64,000 bases of DNA from an uncultured Verrucomicrobia subdivision 3 bacterium (GTDB lineage: Bacteria; Verrucomicrobiota; Verrucomicrobiia; Limisphaerales; UBA11358), in contig CAIKKJ010000075.1 in NCBI GenBank assembly GCA_903827955.1, forward strand, positions 1 to 64,000, given 5' to 3'. The notes below the pieces were generated by a model. That model was not told the origin of the DNA. It saw only the letters and a program-made list of their open reading frames with translations, and did not search any database. Both the position numbers and the translations under genes were made by a program. Shown piece after piece: positions 35,228-44,447 of the stretch. How positions within the stretch are numbered: position 1 is the stretch's first letter; every line of letters starts with the position of its first letter.

Positions 35228-35529
35228 TTGCCATCGCGCTCCAGCGTGGCATTGAGCGTGTATTTCTGAAGCTGGTGAACGTAGAACTCCGCTTTCTCCA
35301 AACTCTCCCGCGTCAGCACGCTCTTGCCGTTTTTGTGAACTTCCAGCATGTGCTTCTCGGCTTTCTTGCGCTCCCAGCCGAAGACGGTTTGGAAAACATG
35401 CGTCACATAATCCATCAAATTCACCGGGTCGTCCCAGCAGATGACGAGATAGCCCGGCTCGTGTTCGCTGGCGGAATCCGCCGCATGCGAAATGTCCGGG
35501 GCGACTTCAGGAAAAGCGGTGGCGGGCAT
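35224..35529 (-). CDS. clpS: ClpS adaptor of the Clp protease
   Basis: 101 residues. The ClpS core runs VICWDDPVNLMDYVTHVFQTVFGW, then KAEKHMLEVHKNGKSVL and AEFYVHQLQ, including the acidic pair and the His used to grip N-degron residues. The first 27 residues form the flexible tail that contacts the AAA+ unfoldase. First gene of clpS-DUF2017-aat, overlapping the second by four bases. No clpA or clpP is in the window. Confidence 0.93.
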   Translation of the reverse strand: MPATAFPEVAPDISHAADSASEHEPGYLVICWDDPVNLMDYVTHVFQTVFGWERKKAEKHMLEVHKNGKSVLTRESLEKAEFYVHQLQKYTLNATLERDGK

Positions 35530-35561
35530 GATTCAATTTATTTCAGTCGCACAAAAAAACT

Positions 35562-36989
35562 TTAGCACACCCGCGCCACTTCAATGCCAAGCAATTTGCC
35601 CAGCTTGTCAATTTTGTCTGCAATGTGACTCACGCCGACCGCGCAATGATGCGCCGGGCCGTGCGCGTTCCAGTCGTTGACAAATTTCCGCGCGCCGATG
35701 GAAAATTTGTAACGACTGTTCGTATTTCCAATTTCTAAAATTGGTCCGGAAACGGATTCACCTTCGGCCACGAGCAGTTTTAATTTTCCATCTTTCGTTT
35801 CCACGACAGACAGCAACGTCACCGCGCCGTGCTTCACGGACATTTCCACCGACAAGCCGCGTCCGACTTTGCCGTGATAAACCTTAAGCGGACGCACTTT
35901 AGTTTTTCCTTCAGCGATGGCTATGTGACCCGGCCCGTCGTGCCCCATGAGCACCACGTCAGCGGCAAAATCCAGCGCGTAATATTCCGTGAACGAGCCG
36001 CCCACGCCGAAGGTGTCCATGATCTTCATGGCCTGGGCGTTTTTCACTTCGTATTCGCCGGCGACGGGAATGCCGCGCGCGGTCAAAAGTGAATTGCCCA
36101 AAATAATCGAGCTGATGGCGTCTTCGTTTTCTGCATTGCCCGTGCCGCTGTAAAAATACGCGAGCGAGCCGAGGTCGTGTTCCTTCACCAAGCGGTCGAG
36201 CGCGACGGAAGTTTTCGCGGCGCGCTCCAACTCCGCTTGCGAACAATCCGACTGCACGGCAAAAACTTTTTTGAACTTCGCGACGCGCTCCTTGATCTGG
36301 GCGGCAGAAACATCGCGGCGCAGCGCGGCGAGTTCGTCCACCTCCAAAATTTCCAGATGGCCGCCGAACGTCGCGCATTGCAGCGTGGTGTCGGAATAAA
36401 TATCCAGCATCCCGCCGTAATAATGTCCCATCAAACCGAGGCGATTGTGAAACATCTTGTGTGCGACGCGCGCAGCTTCGATCCACGCATCCACTTCGTT
36501 CCAGCAAACCGGATCGTCATGCAGCATTCCGGTGACTTGGTGAAAATCAATGCCGGCGCGGCTGAAAACATTGGCGATTTCCGGCACGGGACACGCGGCG
36601 CAATACGCCAGCCAGTCGCCAGTCATCGCGGTGCGATCGCCCATGCGGTTAAATTTTTCGTAATCAATCGCGGCGGCGGGCGCGAGATTCAAAATGATGA
36701 CGGGAACTTTCGCGCGTTGCACCACGGGCAAAACCGTGGACGAAAGCGCATAAGTTGTGACGTGGAGAAAAATCACATCCACATCGGCCGCACGAAATTG
36801 ATGTCCGGCTTCCAACGCCTTCACCGGATTGTCAATCAGGCCGAGATTCACCACTTCGACGCCGGGACGTTCCAATTTTTTCTGAACGGTGCGAACGTAG
36901 CTTTCAAGACGCGGCTTGAGTCCTTTGAACTGCGGCCAGTAAGTGTCGAGGCCAATGCCGAAGAGACCGACGCGGAGATTACGTTTCAT
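35562..36989 (-). CDS. L-arabinose/L-fucose isomerase-family protein
   Basis: 475 residues. Two Rossmann-like N-terminal domains (VGLFGIGLDTYWPQFKGLK; DVIFLHVTTYALSSTVLPVVQ) and a C-terminal domain with SSIILGNSLLTARGIPVAGEYEVKNA and MGHDGPGHI. This is the architecture of AraA/FucI-type isomerases. The exact sugar is not clear; L-arabinose and L-fucose are both candidates. An RbsD/FucU-type mutarotase is encoded just upstream on the same strand, which fits a sugar-isomerisation role. The 115-base gap between them holds a nonamer inverted repeat. Confidence 0.78.
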   Translation of the reverse strand: MKRNLRVGLFGIGLDTYWPQFKGLKPRLESYVRTVQKKLERPGVEVVNLGLIDNPVKALEAGHQFRAADVDVIFLHVTTYALSSTVLPVVQRAKVPVIILNLAPAAAIDYEKFNRMGDRTAMTGDWLAYCAACPVPEIANVFSRAGIDFHQVTGMLHDDPVCWNEVDAWIEAARVAHKMFHNRLGLMGHYYGGMLDIYSDTTLQCATFGGHLEILEVDELAALRRDVSAAQIKERVAKFKKVFAVQSDCSQAELERAAKTSVALDRLVKEHDLGSLAYFYSGTGNAENEDAISSIILGNSLLTARGIPVAGEYEVKNAQAMKIMDTFGVGGSFTEYYALDFAADVVLMGHDGPGHIAIAEGKTKVRPLKVYHGKVGRGLSVEMSVKHGAVTLLSVVETKDGKLKLLVAEGESVSGPILEIGNTNSRYKFSIGARKFVNDWNAHGPAHHCAVGVSHIADKIDKLGKLLGIEVARVC

Positions 36990-37012
36990 ATGGAAAAAGC
37001 TTCAGAGTTCAA

Positions 37013-37090
37013 ACCGCGAACCACGCGAAATACACGAACGAATTAATTTTTGATTTCGAGTATTTCGAGTGTTTCGTGTGTTTCGCGGTC
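37013..37090. repeat. Inverted repeat built of 9-bp tandem units
   Basis: The left arm has units CGCGAACCA, CGCGAAATA and CACGAACGA. The right arm has ATTTCGAGT twice, then GTTTCGTGT and GTTTCGCGG. The two arms are inverted complements. It fills the gap between the isomerase-like and RbsD-like genes. Confidence 0.8.
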
Positions 37091-37104
37091 AAAATTGTTT
37101 TTGT

Positions 37105-37494
37105 TCAACCCGAAATCAAAATGGTGTTCGCATATTGCGTCGTGTCGCCGGTGCGGATCAAGCCGATGGCGTGCGGCACGCGTTTTTTGAAATCCACATG
37201 CGGCTCGAATTTTGTCGGCACGCCGCGCAGCGCGGTGGCGAATTTTGCGCGCGTGGCGGGGGAATTGTTTCTCAGGAACTCCTTCGCCTGAAATGCCTGG
37301 GTGAAATTGTGGTTCGCGCGCACGGCGGCGATGAGTTGCAGCACCGTCGGCAAATCGTCCACGATGGAGATGTCTACCGTTTCAATCATCGGCCAGAACG
37401 GAAAGCCGCGGTCGGCAATGACGAGCGCGTTCGTATGCCGCACGCGCGCGAGCAGCGAGAGGATTTGCGGATTGAGAATACCGTGGTTAATCAT
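37105..37494 (-). CDS. RbsD/FucU-family sugar mutarotase
   Basis: 129 residues, family length. HTNALVIADRGFPFWP and the C-terminal RTGDTTQYANTILISG correspond to the conserved His and the GE/GD-T-x-YAN motif of D-ribose pyranase (RbsD) and L-fucose mutarotase (FucU). It would interconvert pyranose and furanose or anomeric forms of an imported sugar. The Gly normally before the His (GHTD) is Arg here (RHTN). ATG 37494 lies 6 bases after a -10, so the gene is likely leaderless. The isomerase-like gene follows on the same strand. Confidence 0.85.
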   Translation of the reverse strand: MINHGILNPQILSLLARVRHTNALVIADRGFPFWPMIETVDISIVDDLPTVLQLIAAVRANHNFTQAFQAKEFLRNNSPATRAKFATALRGVPTKFEPHVDFKKRVPHAIGLIRTGDTTQYANTILISG

Positions 37495-37500
37495 GCTTGG

Positions 37501-37528
37501 ATTATCGGAGAAACCGGCTCCCCGTCAA
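37501..37528 (-). promoter_or_regulatory. Promoter of the RbsD-like gene, leaderless geometry
   Basis: On the minus strand TTGACG (37523-37528), 16 bases, GATAAT (37501-37506), then 6 bases to ATG 37494. This is one of the best sigma-70-like matches in the window. Confidence 0.7.
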
Positions 37529-37555
37529 TCCGTCAAAAACCGCCGCCGGTAATTT

Positions 37556-38533
37556 TTAAATTCTAAAATGGCTGCCCGTGAACTTTGGAAAAATCTGCAT
37601 GACCCACGCTCCGATTAGCCGGCAATGCCAATACACCAACACCACGCCCAAGGCGAGCGGCACTTCACGCCGGGCCAGGCCGGCTTTTTTTCGCTGCCAA
37701 AAAATGGCTTTGCCTCCCTCGAACATTGCGGCATACGAGCGGCGCAGCTCGCGGTAGCTTTCACGCCCAAACCAGGATTGGCCACGAAATGTCCGGCGCA
37801 GCAGCAAATCATCGCGTCCCTGGGCCAGACCACGAATTAAAAAATGCCGTCCACCGTTAGGCGGCGGGTGGCTGACCTGTGCCCCGGTGTGCTGGTGGAT
37901 TTTCATCCCGCTGTTCCGCCATACCACGGCAAGCTGCACACAGGCACCACGGGTCGCCCCCGCTGCCATCCTGGGAAATTCAAATTTCCCCAGCAAGCAT
38001 CTGCGGATAGCAAAATTGTTTGCGTGAAAAACCGGTGACTCCTTTAACACCGCTTCGGTTGCACGCAGCGGAAAAAACCAGCTCAACGCCATCGCCCGCC
38101 CCAGAAAATCTGACTGGTCGAGATAAGTATGCCCGGCCACCACGTTCACCTCCGGGTGGACGAACGATTGCAGGAGCGTGACCAGCCAGCCCGGGTCGGG
38201 AATGACGTCACTATCCAAAAAAACGATGATTTTGCCCTCCGCCGACCGTGCACCGAAATTTTTTAGCTCGTAATAGTTCAGCCCGGCCGCCGCTGCCAAT
38301 CGCCATTCTATGTGCGCATCGCCCGCTTGAAATACCTGCGCCAGTTCATTCCGGACGAGTGCCGCCGGAATGTATTCGTTCAAGGCGACAATGATTTCAA
38401 AGTCCACCGCTGGCTGGGCGGCTGCGTTCAGTTCCAAAATCTGTCGGCGAACTTCCCGCAACATCCGGCGGCAGCGGTCCATTTCTGACAGCCGCACGTT
38501 TTCCCATTCAATGACGATAGAGAATTTTTCCAT
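37556..38533 (-). CDS. Family 2 glycosyltransferase
   Basis: 325 residues. The GT-A fold pattern runs FSIVIEWENVRLSE, EIIVALNEY, NYYELKNFGARSAEGKIIVFLDSDVIPDPGWL (DXD-type DSD) and AGHTYLDQSDFLGRAMALSWFF. The C-terminus has a hydrophobic segment (VPLALGVVLVYWHCRLIGAWVMQIF), so it is membrane-associated and probably acts in polysaccharide or lipid glycosylation. It starts one base after the phosphohexomutase stop and ends the operon rpe-mutase-GT2. Confidence 0.82.
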   Translation of the reverse strand: MEKFSIVIEWENVRLSEMDRCRRMLREVRRQILELNAAAQPAVDFEIIVALNEYIPAALVRNELAQVFQAGDAHIEWRLAAAAGLNYYELKNFGARSAEGKIIVFLDSDVIPDPGWLVTLLQSFVHPEVNVVAGHTYLDQSDFLGRAMALSWFFPLRATEAVLKESPVFHANNFAIRRCLLGKFEFPRMAAGATRGACVQLAVVWRNSGMKIHQHTGAQVSHPPPNGGRHFLIRGLAQGRDDLLLRRTFRGQSWFGRESYRELRRSYAAMFEGGKAIFWQRKKAGLARREVPLALGVVLVYWHCRLIGAWVMQIFPKFTGSHFRI

Positions 38534-38534
38534 G

Positions 38535-39962
38535 TCAGACCGTTTGCGTCAATCGTCGGCCGAGTTGTAAAAGTTTTTCCATGTCCGCAGCGGACTTGCC
38601 CTCGGCGTAAATGCGCAGCACCGGCTCGGTGCCGGAGCCACGCAGCATTAGCCACGTTGAATCCCCGGCGACAAATTTCACGCCGTCGCGCGCGTCCACT
38701 TTTGCGAGCGGCGAACGGAGAAGTTTTTTTGGCGGATTGGTTTTCAGCGATTCCATGAGCGCGGCGCGTTTCTCCAGCGGATAATGCGCGTCGTAACGGC
38801 CGTAGCGATGCGGGCCAAACTCCTTTTCCAGCCGCGCGTAAATTCTATTCACGGAAATTTTTTCCATCGCCAGCATTTCCAGCAGAAACAAACCGGCCGC
38901 CAAACCATCCCGTTCGGGAATGTGGTTGGCAAAACCGACCGAGCCGCTTTCTTCTGCGCCGAAGAGCGCGCCCGGCTTCATCATTTCCGGCGCGATGAAG
39001 CGAAAGCCGATGCCGACTTCGGTGAGCGGCAGATTCCACGCCCCGCACATTTTGTCCACCATCGCCGTGGTGTTAAAAGTTTTCGTCACCGTGCCGCGCC
39101 CGCCGCGGTTGCGCACGAGATGATGCAGCAACAGCGCGATGACTTGCTGATTCGTCAGCGGATTGCCGCGCCCGTCCATCGCGCCGATGCGGTCGGAATC
39201 GCCATCGGTCACGAGGCAGATGGCGTGCGGATTCTTTTTTAACTGCGCGCCGCCGAGTGCGTAATTTTTCGGCAACGGCTCCGGGCAGATGCCGCCGAAT
39301 AAAACATCATGCTTGGAATTCAGCGTGGTGACGGTGCAATTTGTCTTCGCCAGTAGTGTTTCAAAAACTCCCGCGCCGACGCCGAACAACGGATCATGCG
39401 CCACGCGCAATTTGGATTTGGCGATGAGCTTGAAATCCACGAGTTTTTTGATGGCAGCGAAATGTGCGGGGCGAATGTCTTGAACGGAAATTTTTAGTTT
39501 TGAATTTTTAGTTTTTGGTTGCGGCTGACTGCGGTCCAAAAACCTTTCAACGGCCTTGCACGTCTCCGCGTCGCTGCTGCCGCCGAAGTGCGACTTGAGC
39601 TTGAAGCCGTTGAAGATCGGTGGATTATGGCTGGCGGTGATCACCACGCCGCCGACCGCACCGAGATTTTTCACCGCAAAGGAAACGCACGGCGCCGGCG
39701 TCGGCGTGGAGGTGAGGATGACTTGAAAATTATTCCCCGCAAAAACCTCGGCGGTGATTTGTGCAAAACGGTCGGAGAAAAAACGGCGGTCGTAGCCGAC
39801 AATTACTTTTGGCTCGCGCCCAAAAATTTCAGATTGCGGATTTGAAATTTCAGATTTCCAAAAATCCGCCGTGGCTTGCGCGACGCGCGCGACGTTGGCA
39901 AAGGTAAAATCTTCCGCGATGACCGCGCGCCAGCCGTCCGTGCCGAATTTGATCTGGCTCAT
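38535..39962 (-). CDS. Phosphoglucomutase/phosphomannomutase
   Basis: 475 residues from ATG 39962; the track's longer start runs into rpe. The active-site serine lies in ITASHNPP (Ser111), the metal loop is DGDSDRIG, and the C-terminal phosphate loop is RGSGTEPVLRIY. It interconverts hexose 1- and 6-phosphates. Two stretches, EISNPQSEI (about 38-46) and QPQPKTKNSKLKISV (about 147-161), are encoded by 7-bp tandem repeats and look like inserts, each in a position where a loop could accept them. The gene overlaps rpe by four bases. Confidence 0.92.
   Translation of the reverse strand: MSQIKFGTDGWRAVIAEDFTFANVARVAQATADFWKSEISNPQSEIFGREPKVIVGYDRRFFSDRFAQITAEVFAGNNFQVILTSTPTPAPCVSFAVKNLGAVGGVVITASHNPPIFNGFKLKSHFGGSSDAETCKAVERFLDRSQPQPKTKNSKLKISVQDIRPAHFAAIKKLVDFKLIAKSKLRVAHDPLFGVGAGVFETLLAKTNCTVTTLNSKHDVLFGGICPEPLPKNYALGGAQLKKNPHAICLVTDGDSDRIGAMDGRGNPLTNQQVIALLLHHLVRNRGGRGTVTKTFNTTAMVDKMCGAWNLPLTEVGIGFRFIAPEMMKPGALFGAEESGSVGFANHIPERDGLAAGLFLLEMLAMEKISVNRIYARLEKEFGPHRYGRYDAHYPLEKRAALMESLKTNPPKKLLRSPLAKVDARDGVKFVAGDSTWLMLRGSGTEPVLRIYAEGKSAADMEKLLQLGRRLTQTV
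39489..39530. repeat. 7-bp tandem repeats inside the phosphohexomutase gene (site 1)
   Basis: Plus-strand units are AATTTTT, AGTTTTG, AATTTTT and AGTTTTT, continuing weakly as GGTTGCG and GCTGACT. They encode the Lys/Gln/Ser-rich linker near residues 147-161. Confidence 0.7.
39826..39860. repeat. 7-bp tandem repeats inside the phosphohexomutase gene (site 2)
   Basis: Five units: ATTTCAG, ATTGCGG, ATTTGAA, ATTTCAG, ATTTCCA. They encode the peptide around EISNPQSEI near the N-terminus. Confidence 0.75.
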
Positions 39963-40675
39963 AGCGCAAACGATGGTGGCGGTAGCGAAGGCACGGCAAG
40001 GTCGGCGAGCGCCGGGTCGCTGGCGCAGGCGATCTTCCGCATTTTTTTGACGGCCGCGCCCATGTTGCGCTGGCTGAACAGCGCGGTCCCGGCCACAAAC
40101 GTATCCGCCCCGGCGCGGGCGCATTCGGCGACAGTTTGGTTGTTGATGCCGCCGTCCACCTCGATGCGATAATTCAATTTCCGTTCGCGCCGCCAAGTTT
40201 CCGCCTGCTGGATTTTGGGCAGGCATTCGTGGATAAAACTTTGCCCGCCGAAGCCGGGATTAACAGTCATCACGAGCAGCAAATCAATTTTGTCGAGATA
40301 CGGCGCGGCTTCGGCGATGGCGGTGGGCGGGTTGACGGCGAGACCGACTTTTTTGCCGAGCGATTTTATTTTCCAGAGGAGCTGCGGAACTTTGTCGCCG
40401 AGTTCTACGTGGACGATGATTTGGTCCGCGCCGGCTTTGACAAACGGCTCCAGCAAAATTTCCGGCTTGCCGCACATCAGATGCACGTCGAAGAAAAGTT
40501 TTTTGGCGTGCGGCCGAACGGCGGCGACGACGGCGGGGCCGAAGGAAATGTTCGGCACGAACTGGCCGTCCATGATGTCGAGGTGCAGCCAGTCGGCCCC
40601 GGCGCGTTCGGCGCGTTCAGCCTCCTTGCCAAGGCGGGTGAAGTCGGCGGCGAGCAGTGACGGCGCAATTATCAT
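39959..40675 (-). CDS. rpe: Ribulose-phosphate 3-epimerase
   Basis: 238 residues. IAPSLLAADFTRLG, DWLHLDIMDGQFVPNISFGP, VHLMCGKPE, MTVNPGFGGQSF and IEVDGGINNQT carry the catalytic Asp pair and metal-binding His/Asp of Rpe, which interconverts ribulose-5-P and xylulose-5-P. The C-terminal 20 residues (ALADLAVPSLPPPSFAL) go beyond the usual end. It overlaps the phosphohexomutase gene by four bases. A -10-like TATCCT six bases before the ATG suggests a leaderless message, with a weak -35. Confidence 0.95.
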   Translation of the reverse strand: MIIAPSLLAADFTRLGKEAERAERAGADWLHLDIMDGQFVPNISFGPAVVAAVRPHAKKLFFDVHLMCGKPEILLEPFVKAGADQIIVHVELGDKVPQLLWKIKSLGKKVGLAVNPPTAIAEAAPYLDKIDLLLVMTVNPGFGGQSFIHECLPKIQQAETWRRERKLNYRIEVDGGINNQTVAECARAGADTFVAGTALFSQRNMGAAVKKMRKIACASDPALADLAVPSLPPPSFAL

Positions 40676-40731
40676 GGCGCGAGGATAGCGGATGAAGGCT
40701 GGCGGATGGAAGATGGAAAATTTCCGCCGTG

Positions 40732-43700
40732 TTATTTTTTCTTCGCGTCGAGGCTTTTGCGGACGATCCGGGCCAGCGCATGCGGCAGATACGGCTTTTG
40801 CAAATAATTCAAATCCGGGTCAAGCTTGAACCCCTTGCCCAGCGCATCGGCACCGTAGCCGGTGGAAAAAACGACTTTTAAATCCGGCTTCTCCGCCCAC
40901 AGTTTTTCGGCCAGCTCGCGGCCGTTCATGCCGCCGGGCATGATGACATCGGTGAATACGAGCTGGATTTCGTTTTTGTAATCGCGCCAGATTTGCAGGG
41001 CGTTGTTGCCATCTACCGCCTGAAACACGCGGTAGCCGTGGCGGTTTAGCGTGCGGGTGATAATCTCGCGCAAGTCACGCTCGTCCTCGACCACGAGCAC
41101 GGTCTCCGTGCCGCCGAGCGCGCGGAACTGCGTCTCGGTGGCGGCCTCAATCTCCGGTGCGAGCACGGCACTGGCGGGCAGAAAAATATTGAACGTGGTG
41201 CCCTTGCCCATTTCACTATCAATCTCAATCCAACCTTTGTGCTGTTTGACAATGCCATAGACGGTCGCCAAGCCAAGGCCTGTGCCTTTGCCAAGTTCCT
41301 TCGTGGTAAAAAACGGCTCAAAAATGCGCGGCAAATTTTCCGGCGGAATGCCATCGCCCGTGTCGGTGTGGCTCAAACAGACAAATTTTCCCGGCGTGGC
41401 CTCGACGGATTTGCGGATGTGCGCCGTGTCCACGTCGCGCATCGAAATGCGGATTGCCAGCCGTCCGCCCCGCGGCATCGCGTCGCGCGAGTTCACGGAC
41501 AGGTTCAATAAGATCTGTTCCAGCATCGTCGGGTCGGCCTCGACAATCGCCGGCTGGCCGTTGAAATGTATCTGCAACGCGATGTCCTCGCCGAGCAACC
41601 GGCTGAGCATTTCCTTCATGCCGCCAACCACGCGATTCAAATCCAGCGGACGCGGATTGACGATTTGTTTGCGGCCGAACGCCAGCAACTGCCGGGTGAG
41701 ACCAGCGGCGCGTTCGGATGCTTGCTTGATCTGGTTGGCGGAGACGAGCGCCTTCGGCTCCAGCGGCGTCATCGCCAGCAGCGATGCGTGCCCGAGGATG
41801 ATGGTGAGGATGTTGTTGAAATCGTGCGCCACGCCGCCGGCGAGCTGGCCGATGGCCTCCATCTTTTGCGACTGGCGCAATTGCTCTTCCAAGCGTTTAT
41901 GCAGCGTGATGTCGCGGAATAGGCTCAACAGGAGGCGCGGCTTGCCGCCCGCGCTGACGTAGGAATCGGTGACTTCCAAAACCAGCCGGCGGCCATCTTG
42001 CAACACGGCCTGATGCTCCACATTACTACGGGCGATGCAAGCGGTGAAATTAGTGCGGTATTGAAGTAACACCTGTTCCGTGTCCGCATCTGCCGCGTAG
42101 GCCACGCTCAATGGCCGGCCTTCAAGTTTTTCCTGCGGCAGACCTACGAGGCGGCAATACGCGCCGTTCACCGCCACGATACTTCCGTTTTCATCGGTGA
42201 GCCGCATGCCGTCCACGGAATTTTCCCAGACGGAGCGAAACAACGTTTCCGAGCTGCGCAACGCCATCTCCGCCGCATGGCGCTCGCTGACATCGCGGAC
42301 ATGGAACAGCAGTGCCGGGCGGCCCTCAAATTCCACGCGCACCACGCGGCCCTCCACCGGAATGATGTTCCCGTTCGAGGCCACGCTTTCGCTCTCGAAC
42401 CATTTGACTTCGCCGGCGGCGATCTTCACGAGATTTTCCCGTGCGTATTCGCGGCGCGACGGCGGGATGAGCTGCTCGATGGCGTTCTGGCCAATCAAAG
42501 CCTCACGCGGCAATCCATGCAACCGGCAGGCGGCGGCATTCACGTCCAACACATTCGCCTGCAAGTCCTCGACAAAAATTGCATCCGGCGAATTTTCAAA
42601 CAGATCATGGAACCGCTGCTGGCTATGTCGCAATTCTTCCTCGGCGTGCACGCGCTGCAACGCGCCACCGCATTGATCGGCCAGTGTCTGCAACGTCTGC
42701 GCATCGTTAGCGGCAAAACTGTGCGACCGGCGGCTCTGGATGAATAGCACGCCGATGACGCGTTCGCCGTTGCGGATGGGTGCCACCATCGTGGTGCCGA
42801 TTTTCTCGCCGGTTTCCTGCGCCGAAATCACCTCCGCACCCCGGGTGACGACGCGGCGGACAATCGCATTCGCATGCTGCGGCTGGGTTGAGCCGGGGAT
42901 TTCCACTCGTTTGCCGTCAATCGTCGTGATGGTCAGCAGCGAAACCACCTCGTCTTTTTCCGACGAATACAAATCCAACGCGAAATCATCCCAGCGGAAC
43001 AGTTCGTCCGCCGCCTCGCAGATGAACATCGCCGCCTCGGCCGCCGTCGTGACCGCGCTCAACTGGTGGCTTAACTTTCCGAACAGCGCATTGTGGTGCG
43101 CGGCGCGACGGCGCACGGTCACATCCGTGGCCATTGTGAGCGCGGCGAGTTTGCCGTGAAAGGCGAGCGGCGACCAAACGACCTCCATGTCCATCGTCGT
43201 GCCGTCCTTGCGGCGATGACGCCAGACGAGGCCGCTGGCATTCGCGTCCGGCAACGCAGATTTGAGCTGGCCGGCAAACTCACCCGCGCGCAAATCCGCG
43301 AGGCTCATCTTCAAAAATTCATCGCGCGCGTAGCCGTAGTGCTGCACCGCCGCCTCGTTGATCTCCAAAATTTTCAATGTTTCCAGATCGAAGACCCACA
43401 TCGGATGCGGGTTGCCCTGGAACAAAAGCCGGTATTGTTTCTCACTGCGCTTGAGTTCCTCCTGCGTCTCATGGCGCAAGACGCGTTCCGCCGCCTCGGC
43501 CACCGCCCGGCGCACGGCGGACGGCAGACGGTCGCGGTTTTGTTTGAGGACGTAGTCCGTCGCGCCGGCCTTGAGGCTTTCAATGGCCGCGTGTTCACCA
43601 ATGGTGCCGGACATCAGGATGAATGGCAGGAGCGGAAGTTTTTCGCGGACGATTTTCAACGCGTCCAGCCCCGTGAAGTCCGGCAGCTTGTAATCCGAGA

Positions 43701-43863
43701 TGAGCACATCCCATTTCTGCGACTCGAGCGCTGCGAGAAATTCCGCGCGGTTGCTGACCAGCCGGATGTCCGCCGACAGGCTGTCGTGCTCCAGCAAATC
43801 GCGCACCAGCAGCGCGTCGGCCGGGTTGTCTTCCAGATGCAGGATGCGGAGCGTTGGGTTCAT
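40732..43863 (-). CDS. Hybrid histidine kinase: REC-PAS-GAF-PAS-PAS-HK-REC
   Basis: 1043 residues from ATG 43863 (the track adds nine residues). An N-terminal receiver ([20 protein letters not shown]...[14 protein letters not shown]) is followed by a PAS (about 145-260), a GAF (about 270-420), two PAS domains (about 425-665), a HisKA dimerisation domain with phospho-His in [17 protein letters not shown], an HATPase_c domain (N-box, then [22 protein letters not shown] and [13 protein letters not shown]), and a C-terminal receiver ([13 protein letters not shown]...VFTDVIMPG). No membrane segment, so it senses cytoplasmic signals. Its target regulator is not adjacent. Confidence 0.9.
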   Translation of the reverse strand: MNPTLRILHLEDNPADALLVRDLLEHDSLSADIRLVSNRAEFLAALESQKWDVLISDYKLPDFTGLDALKIVREKLPLLPFILMSGTIGEHAAIESLKAGATDYVLKQNRDRLPSAVRRAVAEAAERVLRHETQEELKRSEKQYRLLFQGNPHPMWVFDLETLKILEINEAAVQHYGYARDEFLKMSLADLRAGEFAGQLKSALPDANASGLVWRHRRKDGTTMDMEVVWSPLAFHGKLAALTMATDVTVRRRAAHHNALFGKLSHQLSAVTTAAEAAMFICEAADELFRWDDFALDLYSSEKDEVVSLLTITTIDGKRVEIPGSTQPQHANAIVRRVVTRGAEVISAQETGEKIGTTMVAPIRNGERVIGVLFIQSRRSHSFAANDAQTLQTLADQCGGALQRVHAEEELRHSQQRFHDLFENSPDAIFVEDLQANVLDVNAAACRLHGLPREALIGQNAIEQLIPPSRREYARENLVKIAAGEVKWFESESVASNGNIIPVEGRVVRVEFEGRPALLFHVRDVSERHAAEMALRSSETLFRSVWENSVDGMRLTDENGSIVAVNGAYCRLVGLPQEKLEGRPLSVAYAADADTEQVLLQYRTNFTACIARSNVEHQAVLQDGRRLVLEVTDSYVSAGGKPRLLLSLFRDITLHKRLEEQLRQSQKMEAIGQLAGGVAHDFNNILTIILGHASLLAMTPLEPKALVSANQIKQASERAAGLTRQLLAFGRKQIVNPRPLDLNRVVGGMKEMLSRLLGEDIALQIHFNGQPAIVEADPTMLEQILLNLSVNSRDAMPRGGRLAIRISMRDVDTAHIRKSVEATPGKFVCLSHTDTGDGIPPENLPRIFEPFFTTKELGKGTGLGLATVYGIVKQHKGWIEIDSEMGKGTTFNIFLPASAVLAPEIEAATETQFRALGGTETVLVVEDERDLREIITRTLNRHGYRVFQAVDGNNALQIWRDYKNEIQLVFTDVIMPGGMNGRELAEKLWAEKPDLKVVFSTGYGADALGKGFKLDPDLNYLQKPYLPHALARIVRKSLDAKKK

Positions 43864-44033
43864 TCCGAAAAATTTCTCCAAAACGAGCAAATTTCACGCC
43901 GCACACACGGCATCACGGTAAAAGAGCAGCCGGCGACAAAAATGTAAAGAACAGACGGTTTTCCGAGCCAATCCCACGCAGAGCGCCGAAATGGGCGCGT
44001 TCAAGATTGGGACAGAATGAAAGTTTTTAGACG

Positions 44034-44061
44034 TTGACTTCTCCAACGCATCCGCTAGATT
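44034..44061 (+). promoter_or_regulatory. Promoter of rpsT
   Basis: TTGACT (44034-44039), 16 bases, TAGATT (44056-44061). ATG 44092 lies 30 bases on, so this message has a short leader. Confidence 0.7.
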
Positions 44062-44091
44062 TTGCGGCCTTTTACGCAACTAGAATAATTT

Positions 44092-44370
44092 ATGCCGAAC
44101 ACGAAGTCAGCCGAACGCCGCATGCGCGGCAGCGCCCGCAAAAACCTGCACAACCGCAGCATCGCCTCCAACCTGCGCCGCGTGGAAAAAGAATTCCGCG
44201 CCGTGGTTGCCGCCGGCAAAAAAGATGAAGCGGTCAAGCTGCTCCCCGGCGTTCATTCCGCCTACGATAAGGCCGTGAAATCCGGCGTCGTCAAGCGCCC
44301 CACCGCCAACCGCAAGAAATCACGTCTAGCGCTCACGCTAGCCGCCAAGCCAGCCGCCGCGAAGAAATAA
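44092..44370 (+). CDS. rpsT: Small-subunit ribosomal protein bS20
   Basis: 92 residues, basic and helical, with the bS20 N-terminus NTKSAERRMRGSARKNLHNRS and the core AYDKAVKSGVVKRPTANRKKSRL. It binds 16S rRNA early in 30S assembly. It is a single-gene unit with a clear promoter and a strong bidirectional terminator before the convergent aspS. No obvious Shine-Dalgarno is seen before the ATG. Confidence 0.95.
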   Translation: MPNTKSAERRMRGSARKNLHNRSIASNLRRVEKEFRAVVAAGKKDEAVKLLPGVHSAYDKAVKSGVVKRPTANRKKSRLALTLAAKPAAAKK

Positions 44371-44388
44371 TTTTCCGCAAACGAAAAT

Positions 44389-44424
44389 AAAAAGCCGGAG
44401 CAATTTTGCTCCGGCTTTTTTGTT
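44389..44424. terminator. Bidirectional terminator between rpsT and aspS
   Basis: A near-perfect stem AAAAAGCCGGAGCAA/TTGCTCCGGCTTTTT with a 2-base apex. T-runs follow on both strands, so it ends rpsT and the convergent aspS. Confidence 0.95.
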
Positions 44425-44447
44425 TTTCAAAGTTTCGGCAATCTGCC

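Noticed and set aside
36177-37046. 289-residue plus-strand ORF
   Set aside because: Lies opposite the isomerase-like gene and runs into an intergenic repeat; no recognisable domain.
39963-40226. N-terminal extension of the phosphohexomutase ORF
   Set aside because: Overlaps rpe in another frame; the family N-terminus MSQIKFGTDGWR starts at 39962.
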